Assembly: GCA_947626035.1 (NCBI GenBank)
Contig: CANQQR010000005.1
Location: forward strand, 1 to 54,770
Direction of reading: 5' to 3'
DNA from: an uncultured Bacilli bacterium
GTDB taxonomy: Bacteria; Bacillota_I; Bacilli_A; RF39; UBA660
DNA length: 54,770 bases
In this document: one piece after another, positions 7,652 through 16,500 of the stretch
How the letters are laid out: every line of letters begins with the position of its first letter
How positions within the stretch are numbered: position 1 is the first letter of the stretch
Program-made: the position numbers and the translations under genes
Notes under the pieces: generated by a model
What the model saw: the letters and a program-made list of their open reading frames with translations, nothing else
Database searches by the model: none
What the model was told of the DNA's origin: nothing

Positions 7652-7680
7652 ATTATAGTTTATACTTTTGTTACTGTCAA
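7652..7680 (-). promoter_or_regulatory. Consensus sigma-70 promoter of surface gene B
   Basis: TTGACA (7680-7675), 17 bases, TATAAT (7657-7652) on the minus strand, identical to the gene A promoter. Confidence 0.9.
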
Positions 7681-7690
7681 TTACATTTTT

Positions 7691-8069
7691 ATATTTCACT
7701 AAATTAAAAAAGGAAAGATCTTCAAAATGAAGTTTAAAACTTTTATTATAAAAATGCGTTGACACGGATTTGTGTAATATTATTTGAAATATTATCATTA
7801 CAATATAAGTCTATTATTCTTTCCTTTATAAACATAATCTTACCATAATTTATTTATATGTACAATAAATTTTTTTTAATTTTTTTCTTATATCAATTTT
7901 AAAAATTGGCATGCTTTTTGTTATACTTTTGTATTTTATTTGGTATAAATGTGTATTATTTTGGTACAATATTAGTGTTCAAAATTAAGATTTGGAATAT
8001 TTGACTTTAGTGGGTTCTTGTGTTAGTCTATTGAATTATGGGGTGTATGTTTGATTGGAGGTGAGGAAT
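7691..8069. other. Gene-free stretch between surface gene B and the small XRE gene
   Basis: About 380 very AT-rich bases. No template repeat resembling the variable cassettes, no RNA gene and no convincing long frame is seen. An 11-codon ORF (7727-7762) follows AGGAAAG but has no other support. A possible extended -10 box (TGG-TACAAT, 7962-7970) with a weak -35 (TTGGTA, 19-base spacer) could drive the gene at 8070. Confidence 0.5.
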
Positions 8070-8288
8070 GTGATTAAGTTAAAGGATTTAAGAGAGAGTA
8101 AAAATTTTAAAGAGGAAGATATTGCTAAAGTACTTGGTGTTAGTACTGAACAATATAATATGTTTGAAACTGGTGTAAAATTTTTGTCTTATGAAGATTT
8201 AATAAAGATTGCTAAATTTTATGATACTAGTATTGATTATATATTAGGTTTAACTAATGAAGTTAAGCCATACCCTAAGACACATTAG
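8070..8288 (+). CDS. Small XRE-family DNA-binding protein
   Basis: The 72-residue product is a single Cro/C1-type helix-turn-helix domain: DIAKVLGVSTEQYNMFETG is the recognition unit and the tail FYDTSIDYILGLTNE is typical of stand-alone XRE repressors. The GTG at 8070 is chosen because GGAGG lies eight bases upstream; an in-frame TTG at 8055 would overlap that site. It is the only plus-strand gene in this part and converges with the MFS gene, overlapping it by 14 bases within a shared terminator. Its target is unknown; the divergent surface-protein locus is the nearest candidate, which is inference. Confidence 0.85.
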   Translation: MIKLKDLRESKNFKEEDIAKVLGVSTEQYNMFETGVKFLSYEDLIKIAKFYDTSIDYILGLTNEVKPYPKTH

Positions 8289-9414
8289 TCAATGTGTCTT
8301 TTTTGTAGCCATATTTTCCATCGTCAAAGCCTATTAATGTGTTTAATAGTGTTCCTATTATGCTTATGATTATTATTTGTTTTAGTGATATATTTGTTAT
8401 GTATATCAATATGAATAGTATTGTTCTTGTCAAGTTACTTATAAATTCTATAAAGCAAATGTATATATCAGGAGAGTAATTTTTTCCGTATGCATATGTG
8501 TTTCTTAGTATTATGGTGTCTAGGCTTGCTTTTATTATTCCATCGGGGAATGTTAGTATTAAAAATAGTTTAGGATCTGTTATTGTTATTTTTAGTGTTA
8601 GTATTACTATATATAATATTAGTGATAGTTTTAGGTAGTCTTTTTTGTTTTTGTCCATTTTTTTACTTATAAAGTATATGTATATGATACTGCCTATTCC
8701 ACATATTATGTTTACAATTCCTAGATAGTTAAATTCTTTTTTTATGTTAAGGTATATGTATAATGGTAAAACTGATAAACCGGTGTATTTTAATTGATCT
8801 ACTACTGTGAATAGATAGTTTCTTTTTGGGTATGTTTGTATTATTGTTTTTAGTTTGGTTTTTATTGTGTTTGTTTTTGTGTCTATTTTTATTAGTGGTA
8901 TTATACTTAGTGTCATTAGGAAAAGTATTATTATTGTTAGTATTTTGTAGCCCATGTGGTTTAGTATTTTTGCACCTAAAAAAGTTCCAAATAGTCCACC
9001 AAGTGTTGTGAATATTTGATATAGTGTTGTGTTGTCTGTTATTTTTTTGTCTTCTATTATTGTTAGTGCATATATGTGTCTACCTATCCAGTAGAATGAT
9101 AAGTATAGTGCGTATATTATTCCTAGTATTATTAGAGAGAGTACATTTCTTTTTAAAAAGTTTATGTATATGTAAGTTATACTGAATAATATGCTACTTA
9201 TAAACATTAGTTTTGTGAATTTATATTTTCTTCCTAGGTATAGTGTCAGTGGTGTAAAGAGTGTACAGAAAAGGTATTTTATTAAAAGAAATAGTGTTAT
9301 TTCTTTTATGGTAAAGCCTTTAGTGTATAGTAGTAATGGAATAAATATTTCAACTAGTAGTTTTGCAAAGCTAGTGATTGTTATAAATATATTATATTTT
9401 TTTAAGTTAGTCAT
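8275..9414 (-). CDS. MFS-type transporter
   Basis: The 379-residue product is almost wholly hydrophobic with about 12 membrane segments and short polar loops. The loop after the second segment carries GRKYKFTKLM, similar to the MFS motif A region, and the family length is usual. The substrate cannot be read. The start ATG overlaps the stop of the upstream small gene as ATGA, so the two are translationally coupled. The 3' end lies in the terminator shared with the convergent XRE gene. Confidence 0.7.
   Translation of the reverse strand: MTNLKKYNIFITITSFAKLLVEIFIPLLLYTKGFTIKEITLFLLIKYLFCTLFTPLTLYLGRKYKFTKLMFISSILFSITYIYINFLKRNVLSLIILGIIYALYLSFYWIGRHIYALTIIEDKKITDNTTLYQIFTTLGGLFGTFLGAKILNHMGYKILTIIILFLMTLSIIPLIKIDTKTNTIKTKLKTIIQTYPKRNYLFTVVDQLKYTGLSVLPLYIYLNIKKEFNYLGIVNIICGIGSIIYIYFISKKMDKNKKDYLKLSLILYIVILTLKITITDPKLFLILTFPDGIIKASLDTIILRNTYAYGKNYSPDIYICFIEFISNLTRTILFILIYITNISLKQIIIISIIGTLLNTLIGFDDGKYGYKKDTLTNVS
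8277..8305. terminator. Bidirectional terminator
   Basis: AAGACACATT (8277-8286) and AATGTGTCTT (8291-8300) form a perfect 10-bp stem with a 4-base loop and a T run on the plus side. It serves the convergent genes ending at 8288 and 8275. Confidence 0.9.
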
Positions 9415-9824
9415 TGTTTAGTTCTTTCTTTTATTTTATTTAATGTTTCATAAGTACAGCTTAGTTCTATTTTTGTTATTTTATAGCCTTTTGCTGTGTA
9501 GTCAGCTAGTAGGTCATATTTTTTTATTGTTTTTAGGTCTTCATATACATATTCGTTTAGTTTTCTTTCTAGGTCAGAAGAGGAACTCCAGTTTAGTTCA
9601 TAGTTTTTTGTGAATAATTCTGTTTCTACTTCTATTTTTATTACTACTGCATATATTCCATTAAAGAGTTTGTTTAAGTTTTTTGAGTTTAGATTATCAA
9701 ATTCTATTATATGGTAGTTTTCTTTATTAATGTCTTCTTTTTTTAGTGTGATTCCATTAAACGGTTTTATATATATAAATAAAGTTATTAAAATAATTGT
9801 AAGTATTGTTATATATTTTTTCAT
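9411..9824 (-). CDS. Small membrane-anchored protein, unknown function
   Basis: The 137-residue product has one N-terminal hydrophobic segment (about 4-21) and a polar, mixed alpha/beta remainder that should be outside the membrane. I do not recognise a family. AGGTGTTAATTT precedes the ATG. The stop overlaps the MFS start by four bases (ATGA), which suggests a joint function or at least joint expression. Confidence 0.75.
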   Translation of the reverse strand: MKKYITILTIILITLFIYIKPFNGITLKKEDINKENYHIIEFDNLNSKNLNKLFNGIYAVVIKIEVETELFTKNYELNWSSSSDLERKLNEYVYEDLKTIKKYDLLADYTAKGYKITKIELSCTYETLNKIKERTKQ

Positions 9825-9890
9825 AAATTAACACCTATTTATAGTATTGATTTTTTTCTTTTATTTAAACTACCAATTATTGTTAATAAC

Positions 9891-10532
9891 TTATTTTTCT
9901 AATAGGCCTATAAGTAAACGATATGTGAGTTTACTATATATTTCCATTACTTTATAATATTTATAAATTATGTTTTGTTTTTCTAAATATGGGTCTTCTT
10001 CCCATGATGCGTCTATTTTTTGGAATATTCCTTCATATATTACGTATTGGTTTAGGTAATTTGATAAGTCTTTTATTGAGCAGTAGTTGTTTATTCCTAA
10101 GTCAAGTTTACAGAAGTGTCTTAGTATGTAGACTGCAAATTCGCAGCAGGTGTATGCATTTTTTATTTTTACTTTTTTATGTAGTGGGTATAGTATTGCT
10201 GAATAGAAGTTATATAGATAGTCATTTTTATGTTTTATTGTGTATTTTAGGTATTTTTTTATTTTTATGTATGTTTTGGGTTTTAGTGGGATTTTGTAGA
10301 TTTTTACTTTTGTTGTTGTGTTGTTTTCTGTGTATCTTAGAGGAGACTCTTTTACTAGTCCAGCATAAAAGGAGGCGTTTTTGTGTTTTCTTGAGAAACT
10401 ATATAATATTTTTAGGTCTTCGTCAAGAGATATTGAGACATGGTTATATTCGAATTTAGTCATTTTTCTTATGAATTTGCCTGTTTTTAGTGGGGTTTTT
10501 GTTAGTAATACATATAGGTTATAAGTTTTCAT
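9891..10532 (-). CDS. Permuted papain-fold amidase/peptidase-like protein
   Basis: The 213-residue product shows the motif order of circularly permuted NlpC/P60-like (YiiX-like) enzymes: a histidine in YNHVSISLD near residue 30 and a cysteine in AYTCCEFAVYIL near residue 127. There is no signal peptide, so it is probably cytoplasmic or acts on membrane lipids or peptides from inside. ATG at 10532 is preferred since AAGGTG lies six bases before it; the GTG at 10541 would overlap that site. It is divergent from the HD-domain gene with only 55 bases between the starts. Substrate unknown. Confidence 0.65.
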   Translation of the reverse strand: MKTYNLYVLLTKTPLKTGKFIRKMTKFEYNHVSISLDEDLKILYSFSRKHKNASFYAGLVKESPLRYTENNTTTKVKIYKIPLKPKTYIKIKKYLKYTIKHKNDYLYNFYSAILYPLHKKVKIKNAYTCCEFAVYILRHFCKLDLGINNYCSIKDLSNYLNQYVIYEGIFQKIDASWEEDPYLEKQNIIYKYYKVMEIYSKLTYRLLIGLLEK

Positions 10533-10552
10533 TAGATACACCTTCTTTCTTT

Positions 10553-10561
10553 TGGTATAAT
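10553..10561 (+). promoter_or_regulatory. Extended -10 promoter for the HD-domain gene
   Basis: TGG followed by TATAAT (10556-10561) forms an extended -10 box. The predicted start near 10568 leaves only about 20 bases before the ATG, without a Shine-Dalgarno. Confidence 0.5.
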
Positions 10562-10587
10562 TTTTGTTATTTTTTATATTTTATAGT

Positions 10588-11262
10588 ATGAGAGAGTATA
10601 TTTTGAGTGAATTTAGTAAGTATAAAATTAGTGAAGAGAAAATTGATTATTTTTTTAGTGTTGTTAGTCCGATATTTATGCATCCTGAGTTTCAGAAAAG
10701 GGTTGATTCTAAGTTTTTGCATCATGGGAAGACTAGTTTAGGTATGCATATTATTAATAATTCTATTTTAACATATATTTTGTGTTTTAAGTTTATTAGT
10801 TTAGGGTATGATATAGATATAGATCTTGCATTAAAGATTTCTATGTTACATGATTTGTATGAGGTTTGTTATAAAGATAAGGAAAGTTGTGTTAAGAAGT
10901 CTAAGGTTATTAATTTGCATGGGTTTGTGCATCCTATAGAAGCGGTTATTAATTCTTTTTGTTGGTATACAGATATTTTTAAGGATGAGGATGAGTATTA
11001 TAAAATTATTGATGGGATTATTCATCATATGTGGCCTTTTCCTGTTAGGTGTGTTAATGATTTTTTAGATACTGAGATTAATAATTATGGTAAGTTAGTT
11101 TTTATTAGTGATAAGGTTAAGTCTTTTATTGTTGAGTCTAGTAATCGTTTTAAGATTTTTAATGTTTCTTTTGGTAAGTGTATTTGTAGTGAGGGGAATA
11201 TTGTTTCTTTAGCTGATAAAATTGTTTCTTTAAAGGAGATTTTTAATTTTAAAAATCCCTAG
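10588..11262 (+). CDS. HD-domain phosphohydrolase-like protein
   Basis: The 224-residue product has the HD metal-binding pattern: HHGKTSLGMHI near residue 45, MLHDLYEV near 91, HGFVHPIEA near 113 and IIHHMWP near 149. HD proteins of this size hydrolyse nucleotides or other phosphoesters; the substrate is not clear. The ATG at 10588 (MREYIL) is preferred to a TTG at 10564. No ribosome binding site is visible before it, so initiation may depend on the very short leader. The gene converges with the minus-strand gene ending at 11274 and shares a terminator with it. Confidence 0.75.
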   Translation: MREYILSEFSKYKISEEKIDYFFSVVSPIFMHPEFQKRVDSKFLHHGKTSLGMHIINNSILTYILCFKFISLGYDIDIDLALKISMLHDLYEVCYKDKESCVKKSKVINLHGFVHPIEAVINSFCWYTDIFKDEDEYYKIIDGIIHHMWPFPVRCVNDFLDTEINNYGKLVFISDKVKSFIVESSNRFKIFNVSFGKCICSEGNIVSLADKIVSLKEIFNFKNP

Positions 11263-11278
11263 TGTACGGGATTTTAGT
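11252..11278. terminator. Bidirectional terminator
   Basis: AAAATCCC (11252-11259) and GGGATTTT (11268-11275) form an 8-bp stem around an 8-base loop, usable on both strands by the convergent genes. Confidence 0.85.
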
Positions 11279-11984
11279 TTATTTTGATATTGTTTATTAG
11301 TGTGTTTTTGATGTAGTCTTCTGTGAAGTAGTTTTGGTTTGTGAATGATAATATGTATCTTTTGTCGTCTTTTAGTATTACTACTTCAGTTGTGTTGTTT
11401 TTTCCTATTAGTATGTAACCTATGTTATCTCCAGTTATTTCTATTATATTAGAAGCATTTGGTAAATTTAATGCCATGTATTCTCTTAATAAGTACTCAC
11501 ATTTTATTTCGTTTATGCTAGTTAGTAGTGTTCTTTTTGGTGTTTTGTTTTCGCTTAGGTATTTTAGTATGTCTAGGTCATTTTTTATGTTATGTTTTTG
11601 GTAAAATTCTTGCATTTCTTCACTATTTAATCTAGACATATAAGTGGTTTCTGTGCCTATTGCAAGAGATGCTTTTGGAGATAATGAGTTGTTTTCTGTG
11701 TATAGGTTATATTTTACATATTCTGTTCCTTTTGAGTCTATTACGAAGTCGTTAAATTCATTTTTTATTTTTATTTTTTGAAATTTTAAATATTCCTTTT
11801 CTTCTAAGTCTTTAGTATTTTGTGTTATTGTTTCTTTAAAGTTTAGACCGTTTATTAGGTTATCATAATTTTCTATTACTTCACTATTTATTCTGTATTC
11901 ATATAGATAGTAGGCTTTATAGGAGATGTAAGCTATAATAGGTATTATTATGATTAGTGATATTATTAATACTTTCTTTTTCAT
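11274..11984 (-). CDS. Membrane-anchored protein, unknown function
   Basis: The 236-residue product has one N-terminal membrane segment (about 4-23) and a long soluble part without signature motifs. The ATG at 11984 (MKKKVL) is chosen since AAGGATGG lies seven bases upstream; the ATG at 11993 overlaps that site. It is the last gene of a possible run with the SDR and the two-segment membrane protein. Confidence 0.7.
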   Translation of the reverse strand: MKKKVLIISLIIIIPIIAYISYKAYYLYEYRINSEVIENYDNLINGLNFKETITQNTKDLEEKEYLKFQKIKIKNEFNDFVIDSKGTEYVKYNLYTENNSLSPKASLAIGTETTYMSRLNSEEMQEFYQKHNIKNDLDILKYLSENKTPKRTLLTSINEIKCEYLLREYMALNLPNASNIIEITGDNIGYILIGKNNTTEVVILKDDKRYILSFTNQNYFTEDYIKNTLINNIKIN

Positions 11985-12011
11985 ATGCGCCATCCTTATA
12001 ATTTTATTATA

Positions 12012-12749
12012 TTAACTTCTTGCACATCCGTCAACAGATAATATTACGCCTGTTATGTAACTTGCTAGATTAGAAGATAGGAATAGAAATGCGTTTGCTA
12101 TGTCAGTTGGTGTGCCTATTCTTCCTAGTGGTATTGTTTTTATTAGTGGTTCTATCATTTCTTTTGGAAGAGATGAGACCATGTCTGTGTTTATTATGCC
12201 TGGTGCGACTGCGTTTACTCTTATGTTATAAGGAGCTAGTTCACGTGCAAGAGATTTTGTAAGGCCATTTACTGCGAATTTGCTTGCAGGGTACCCTACA
12301 CCACTTGGCTGTCCATAGATACTTACCATTGAGCTTGTGTTTAGTATTACACCATTTTGTTGTTTTTTCATGTAAGGTGTTACTGCTTTTATCATGTTAA
12401 ATATTCCTAGTACGTTTATGTCCATTATTTTTTTGAAGTCTTCAGTAGTTGTGTCTTCTATTTTTTTGTTTGCGCTTATTCCTGCGTTGTTTATTAGTAT
12501 GTCAATTTTTCCATATTCATTTATTATTTCTTTTACTGTAGTTTCTACTTCTTTATAGTCTGTTAGGTTTGGATGGTAGCCTTTTGCAGTAAGACCTAGT
12601 TCTTTTAGTTTGTTTATTGATTCTGTAACTGTTTCTTCTTTACTACCAAATAATATGACTTTTGCTTTGTTTTCTAAAAATATTTTTACTGTTTCGTACC
12701 CTATTCCTCTTGTTCCTCCAGTTATTATTGCTACTTTTTCTTCTAACAT
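12012..12749 (-). CDS. fabG: 3-oxoacyl-[ACP] reductase-like SDR
   Basis: The 245-residue product is a classical short-chain dehydrogenase. It shows the cofactor motif TGGTRGIG (about 11-18), NNAG near 87, and the catalytic Ser (TSSMVS), Tyr and Lys (YPASK). Length and the C-terminal SVDGCARS tail fit FabG, which reduces 3-oxoacyl-ACP with NADPH in fatty-acid elongation. No other fatty-acid genes are nearby, so another SDR substrate is possible. AAAGGAGAGAAG precedes the ATG, and only 15 bases separate it from the upstream gene. Confidence 0.85.
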   Translation of the reverse strand: MLEEKVAIITGGTRGIGYETVKIFLENKAKVILFGSKEETVTESINKLKELGLTAKGYHPNLTDYKEVETTVKEIINEYGKIDILINNAGISANKKIEDTTTEDFKKIMDINVLGIFNMIKAVTPYMKKQQNGVILNTSSMVSIYGQPSGVGYPASKFAVNGLTKSLARELAPYNIRVNAVAPGIINTDMVSSLPKEMIEPLIKTIPLGRIGTPTDIANAFLFLSSNLASYITGVILSVDGCARS

Positions 12750-12764
12750 ATTTACTTCTCTCCT

Positions 12765-13226
12765 TTATTTGTTTTCTATTATTTTACTGTTTAATAGTTT
12801 TTTTAATATTTTTCTTTTTATGTTTTCTTCAAAATCTGTGAACATTTGTAGTTCTATTACTTCCCAGATTAATACCCAGCCACCTATTAAGAGTATTTCT
12901 TTAAATATTACGCTGTCTTTTAGTAGTTGGCTTAGTATTAGTAGTATTATTCCTATTAGTAGGTAGAATAGTTTTAAGTATTTGTTTCTTTGATATGTTT
13001 TTAGGCTGTTTTTGTATTCTTTTTCTAGTCCTTCTTTTATTAGGGTTTCATAGTCTATGCTGTTTTTTAGTTCACTTGTGATTATTATTTTTATGTCGTT
13101 ATTGTTTTTTATGTTTCTTGTTTCTTCTAGTATATATTCTATTAATTTTTTTGAGACAAATTTTTTATTATATGTTTCATATAGTGTTTCTTCATTAGAG
13201 ATGCCTATTTCTATTATGTTTTCCAT
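12765..13226 (-). CDS. Two-segment membrane protein, unknown function
   Basis: The 153-residue product has a soluble N-terminal half, two adjacent hydrophobic segments (about 85-125) and a charged C-terminal tail. I recognise no family. The ATG at 13226 (MENIIEIG) is preceded by AAAGGAGTTTAAAA; a start at 13265 would lack a site. It is probably the first gene of a short operon with the SDR. Confidence 0.75.
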   Translation of the reverse strand: MENIIEIGISNEETLYETYNKKFVSKKLIEYILEETRNIKNNNDIKIIITSELKNSIDYETLIKEGLEKEYKNSLKTYQRNKYLKLFYLLIGIILLILSQLLKDSVIFKEILLIGGWVLIWEVIELQMFTDFEENIKRKILKKLLNSKIIENK

Positions 13227-13272
13227 TTTTAAACTCCTTTTATATATTATATCACTTATATACAAGTTTTTG

Positions 13273-13307
13273 GAAAAAAAACACCAAGAGATGTATTACT
13301 TAGTGTT
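13273..13307 (-). terminator. Intrinsic terminator after the cold-shock-like gene
   Basis: AACACTAAG (13307-13299) pairs with CTTGGTGTT (13288-13280), one U-G pair, and is followed by a run of T. Confidence 0.85.
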
Positions 13308-13531
13308 TATTCTTTGTTTAATTCTAGACTTTTTTTATTAGTTACTAAACTTATAAAAAATGCTTTTTTTAGTTCTCCTACTATTTCTCCTCTAAAAGTG
13401 ACGTAATCTCCCTCTTTTAAGGTTTTTCCGTCTTTTATATCTTTAGATAGAAATATGTATTTACCAGTACTACCAACTATTTCTCCATAGTAGCCATCAA
13501 ATTTTACTACTTTTCCTAAATCATAAACCAT
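13307..13531 (-). CDS. Cold-shock-domain-like small protein
   Basis: The 74-residue product matches the layout of a CSD/OB barrel: GKVVKFDGYYGEIV corresponds to strand 1-2, YIFLSKDI to the strand with the second RNP motif, and GKTLKEGDYVTFRGEIVG to the later strands. The aromatic RNP residues are poorly conserved, so nucleic acid binding is likely but not certain. The ATG at 13531 lies within the last codons of the large upstream gene, with GGAGA nine bases before it; an in-frame GTG at 13540 is the alternative. The overlap implies translational coupling. Confidence 0.65.
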   Translation of the reverse strand: MVYDLGKVVKFDGYYGEIVGSTGKYIFLSKDIKDGKTLKEGDYVTFRGEIVGELKKAFFISLVTNKKSLELNKE

Positions 13532-16500
13532 AATTTTCACTCTCCGTCATAAGTTTATTTCTTAATTCTTCTTTTGCTTTTTCCATTTCTTCTTTTGCTC
13601 TTTTATCGATATCTATTAGTCCTTCATGAATGTTGCCAAGTTCATCTAAATATACATAAAAGTCTTGGTTTGCTATTCCATATACAAAGCCATTTTCATA
13701 TTCATTAGGCATTAGTGTTTCTATGTCTATGCCACTTCTTAAAGCATTTATTCCGTTAATTCTATTAATGTAGGAATTAAATTCGTTTGCATTTTCTGTT
13801 TCAATTATTCTTTCACGTGCAACAGGGTACATTATTTCGTTAGTTTTGTCTGTGCTTATAGGTACTAACTCTCCTTTTTTTCCGCTTGAAGCCATTACTA
13901 CACCATAGCTCTTTATATCACTATAAAATGATGGTAATCCTTCTTTTATGTTGATACCATTAAATGATTCTGTTTGCATACCACGAGTAGCAAAAGCTTC
14001 ACTACAGACTACATTTTCAATTGGGTAGCCACTATTTTTTGTTGCTTCTATTAGTTTTTGTGCTATCATTTCACAAGCCATGACTATTTCATCATTACTA
14101 TATAAGTTTGGATTACAACTTTCTCTTAATTGGTTTAAAAATACAGTGTTACCGTTTCTAAATCCTGATACTCTTGATATGTATTCATGAGTTTCTTCGT
14201 CTTCAAATCTTATATGAAATCCATGGTTATCTGTGAGTACAAAGTAAAATAAACTTTCACCAAGTCCGCCTATTCTCATACATGCTCTGGTTCTTTCACC
14301 ATGCGTTAGGTTAGAGGGATGAGTAAAGTTTCCTACTACCACCCTTATTTTTTTACCATTTATGGTTAGCACTTCATTTAATGGTGGAACAGGTGATAAT
14401 TTTCTTTCAAAACATTTTTGAGTTAATTTTGTAGCTTCCTCAAGTCTTTGGTTTCCTTCAGTTTTATTAAGTGCTTGATTGGGTTTAGGATTTCTTTTTA
14501 TTAATGATGCATCTTCTTCGCCTAGGACCATTGTATAAACATTAGATGTCCCTGCTAACATATTAGCATATTGAAGTATGTCTATAAGTGGTAAATCAAG
14601 ATTTTCTCCAGGATTCAATTTTCTAATTTCTTTTCCATAAACTATGTAATAATATACTAAAAATTGTAGTGTATTTATTGCATCAGGTAAATTAATGGTA
14701 GTACTATTTAGCATTTTATTAAATTCTAATGGTATTTTGTGTAGTTTATATTTTATCATTATATTTTTTAATGATTCTAATATTTCGGGGTTATTTAGCA
14801 CTTTACTTCTTAGAACAGTTAGATTTATTTCATTTAGTAATTTGTATATGTCATTTCTTTCAGGAGGGTTAAGATATTCTAGTTTTAGCATTACCCCACT
14901 ATTATGAAGAATTTGTAAATATTCATGCACGTAGTGGTTAGTTTTTTCGTCTCTTAAAGTTTTATTTATTATCTTTATATATTCTACACGTTCTTCTTTA
15001 GTTTTTATAATGCCAGGATCAATATATTCTTCATCTACTAAAAAATGTATTGTATCTAATATTAAAGTTTTATCACATCCTGTATTTTTAATTAATTCTT
15101 CTATTAAAGTTCTGCCTTCAATATTATAATCTTTAAGAGCTTCTTTTAGTATAATTCTTTCGTTACCTTTTATTGGTACAGTGTATAAGCGTAGTTCTTT
15201 TCTATAGTCAAACAATTTTCTATATTCTTCTCTTTTTACTGCAATATAATAATTAGTGATTGTATGTAATTTTTCAAGTAATTCTTCTTTTGTGGAATTT
15301 TCAGTATTTATGTCTATCATTTTGTGATATATTTCCATTAACATTTGGTAGTAATCAGTGCTTATAAGTTGAGGGTATTTACTTTCAAATTTACTATTTA
15401 AATATGGAATTATTTCTTTTTTTATTAAGTCACTATAGGCTTTTTCATTTTTATCTTCAATCGCGTGCATTAGATTATTAAATATTAGTGGTGCTTCACT
15501 AGTTCTATAAAATTCGTATTGTTTTAAAATATCGAATAATCTTTCTATGTCACTTTTTGTATAAGTAACTTTTGGTAATATTTCAAATAGTTTATCTATT
15601 TCTTCACTACTCATGTTTATTATTTTTCTTATGTTATCACTACTTATGTATTTTATAATTTCGCTTCCAAAATAACTTTCAATTTTGTCCATGTTAGTAG
15701 GATTTAATTGGTATTTTCTTATAAGAAAGTCTCTTAATTTTAAATAATTATCATGGTTATAAAAGTGGCTTAAATTTTCATTGTGATTTACTTTATTAAG
15801 TAATATCTCTATAAAATAGTCATCTTTAGTGTATATATCAATTAATTCTTCATTATTTACAATAAATTCATAAGAGTCTTCTAAAAATTGGTAACCAAAT
15901 ACTATATCGTTATTAATTTTTTCTTTTAGTCTATCGTTAATAATGTAAGCGTTTAGGGAATTTTTTTCAAAAAAGTCAATTATCAACGGCGTATAAAAAT
16001 AAGCAATATCTTTATCAAACAAATCATATATTGATATAAAGTCTAGTGTATTTATTCCTTTTATTTCTAATAATTTTGTTACTATAGGAATAGTCATACC
16101 TTCAAACTCAGTTGTGGATTTTATTTTATAATTTTTATATTTATCTTTATTTTCTTCTATTAAAGCAATGATTTCTATATCAGGTAGTTTATTCTTTAGA
16201 GACCATATATCAAGTCCTTGTTTCGCTAGAAGTGAGATTAATTCTTTATCTGTAGTATTTTTTAAACTACTTAAACTAGATAGTTTGCTGCCATGTAATA
16301 AAGCGTTTTTTAATTTATTCATGTTTCCATTTCGTTCTAAAAAGATTTCATAATAATAACCCTTAAAATCTATAAATTCTTTATTTAAACATGTTTCATA
16401 TAATTTTATAGATATTTCCAAGTCACGATTTTCAATACTTGCAATTAAGGATTCCCATAAAATTTTATTTGTAGATGGAATTTCATCAAAGCTATTTAAT

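Larger units (their letters stand above)
6960..7690 (-). repeat. Direct repeat, copy 2 (control region and N-terminal coding part)
   Basis: This is the partner of 4132-4865. Promoter, leader ORF with G8, hairpin and early coding sequence match copy 1 almost base for base. Similarity ends just upstream of the -35 box. Confidence 0.85.

Noticed and set aside
1996-7690. A complete DGR (reverse transcriptase, accessory gene, template repeat) within the window
   Set aside because: No protein with reverse transcriptase motifs is encoded, and no non-coding copy of the WWTMSP to VRPVISL region was found; only candidate targets are present.
7727-7762. Short plus-strand ORF of 11 codons after AGGAAAG
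   Set aside because: Very short, without promoter or conservation evidence within the window.
7759-7764. TTGACA as a -35 box in the gene-free stretch
   Set aside because: No -10-like hexamer lies 15-19 bases downstream.
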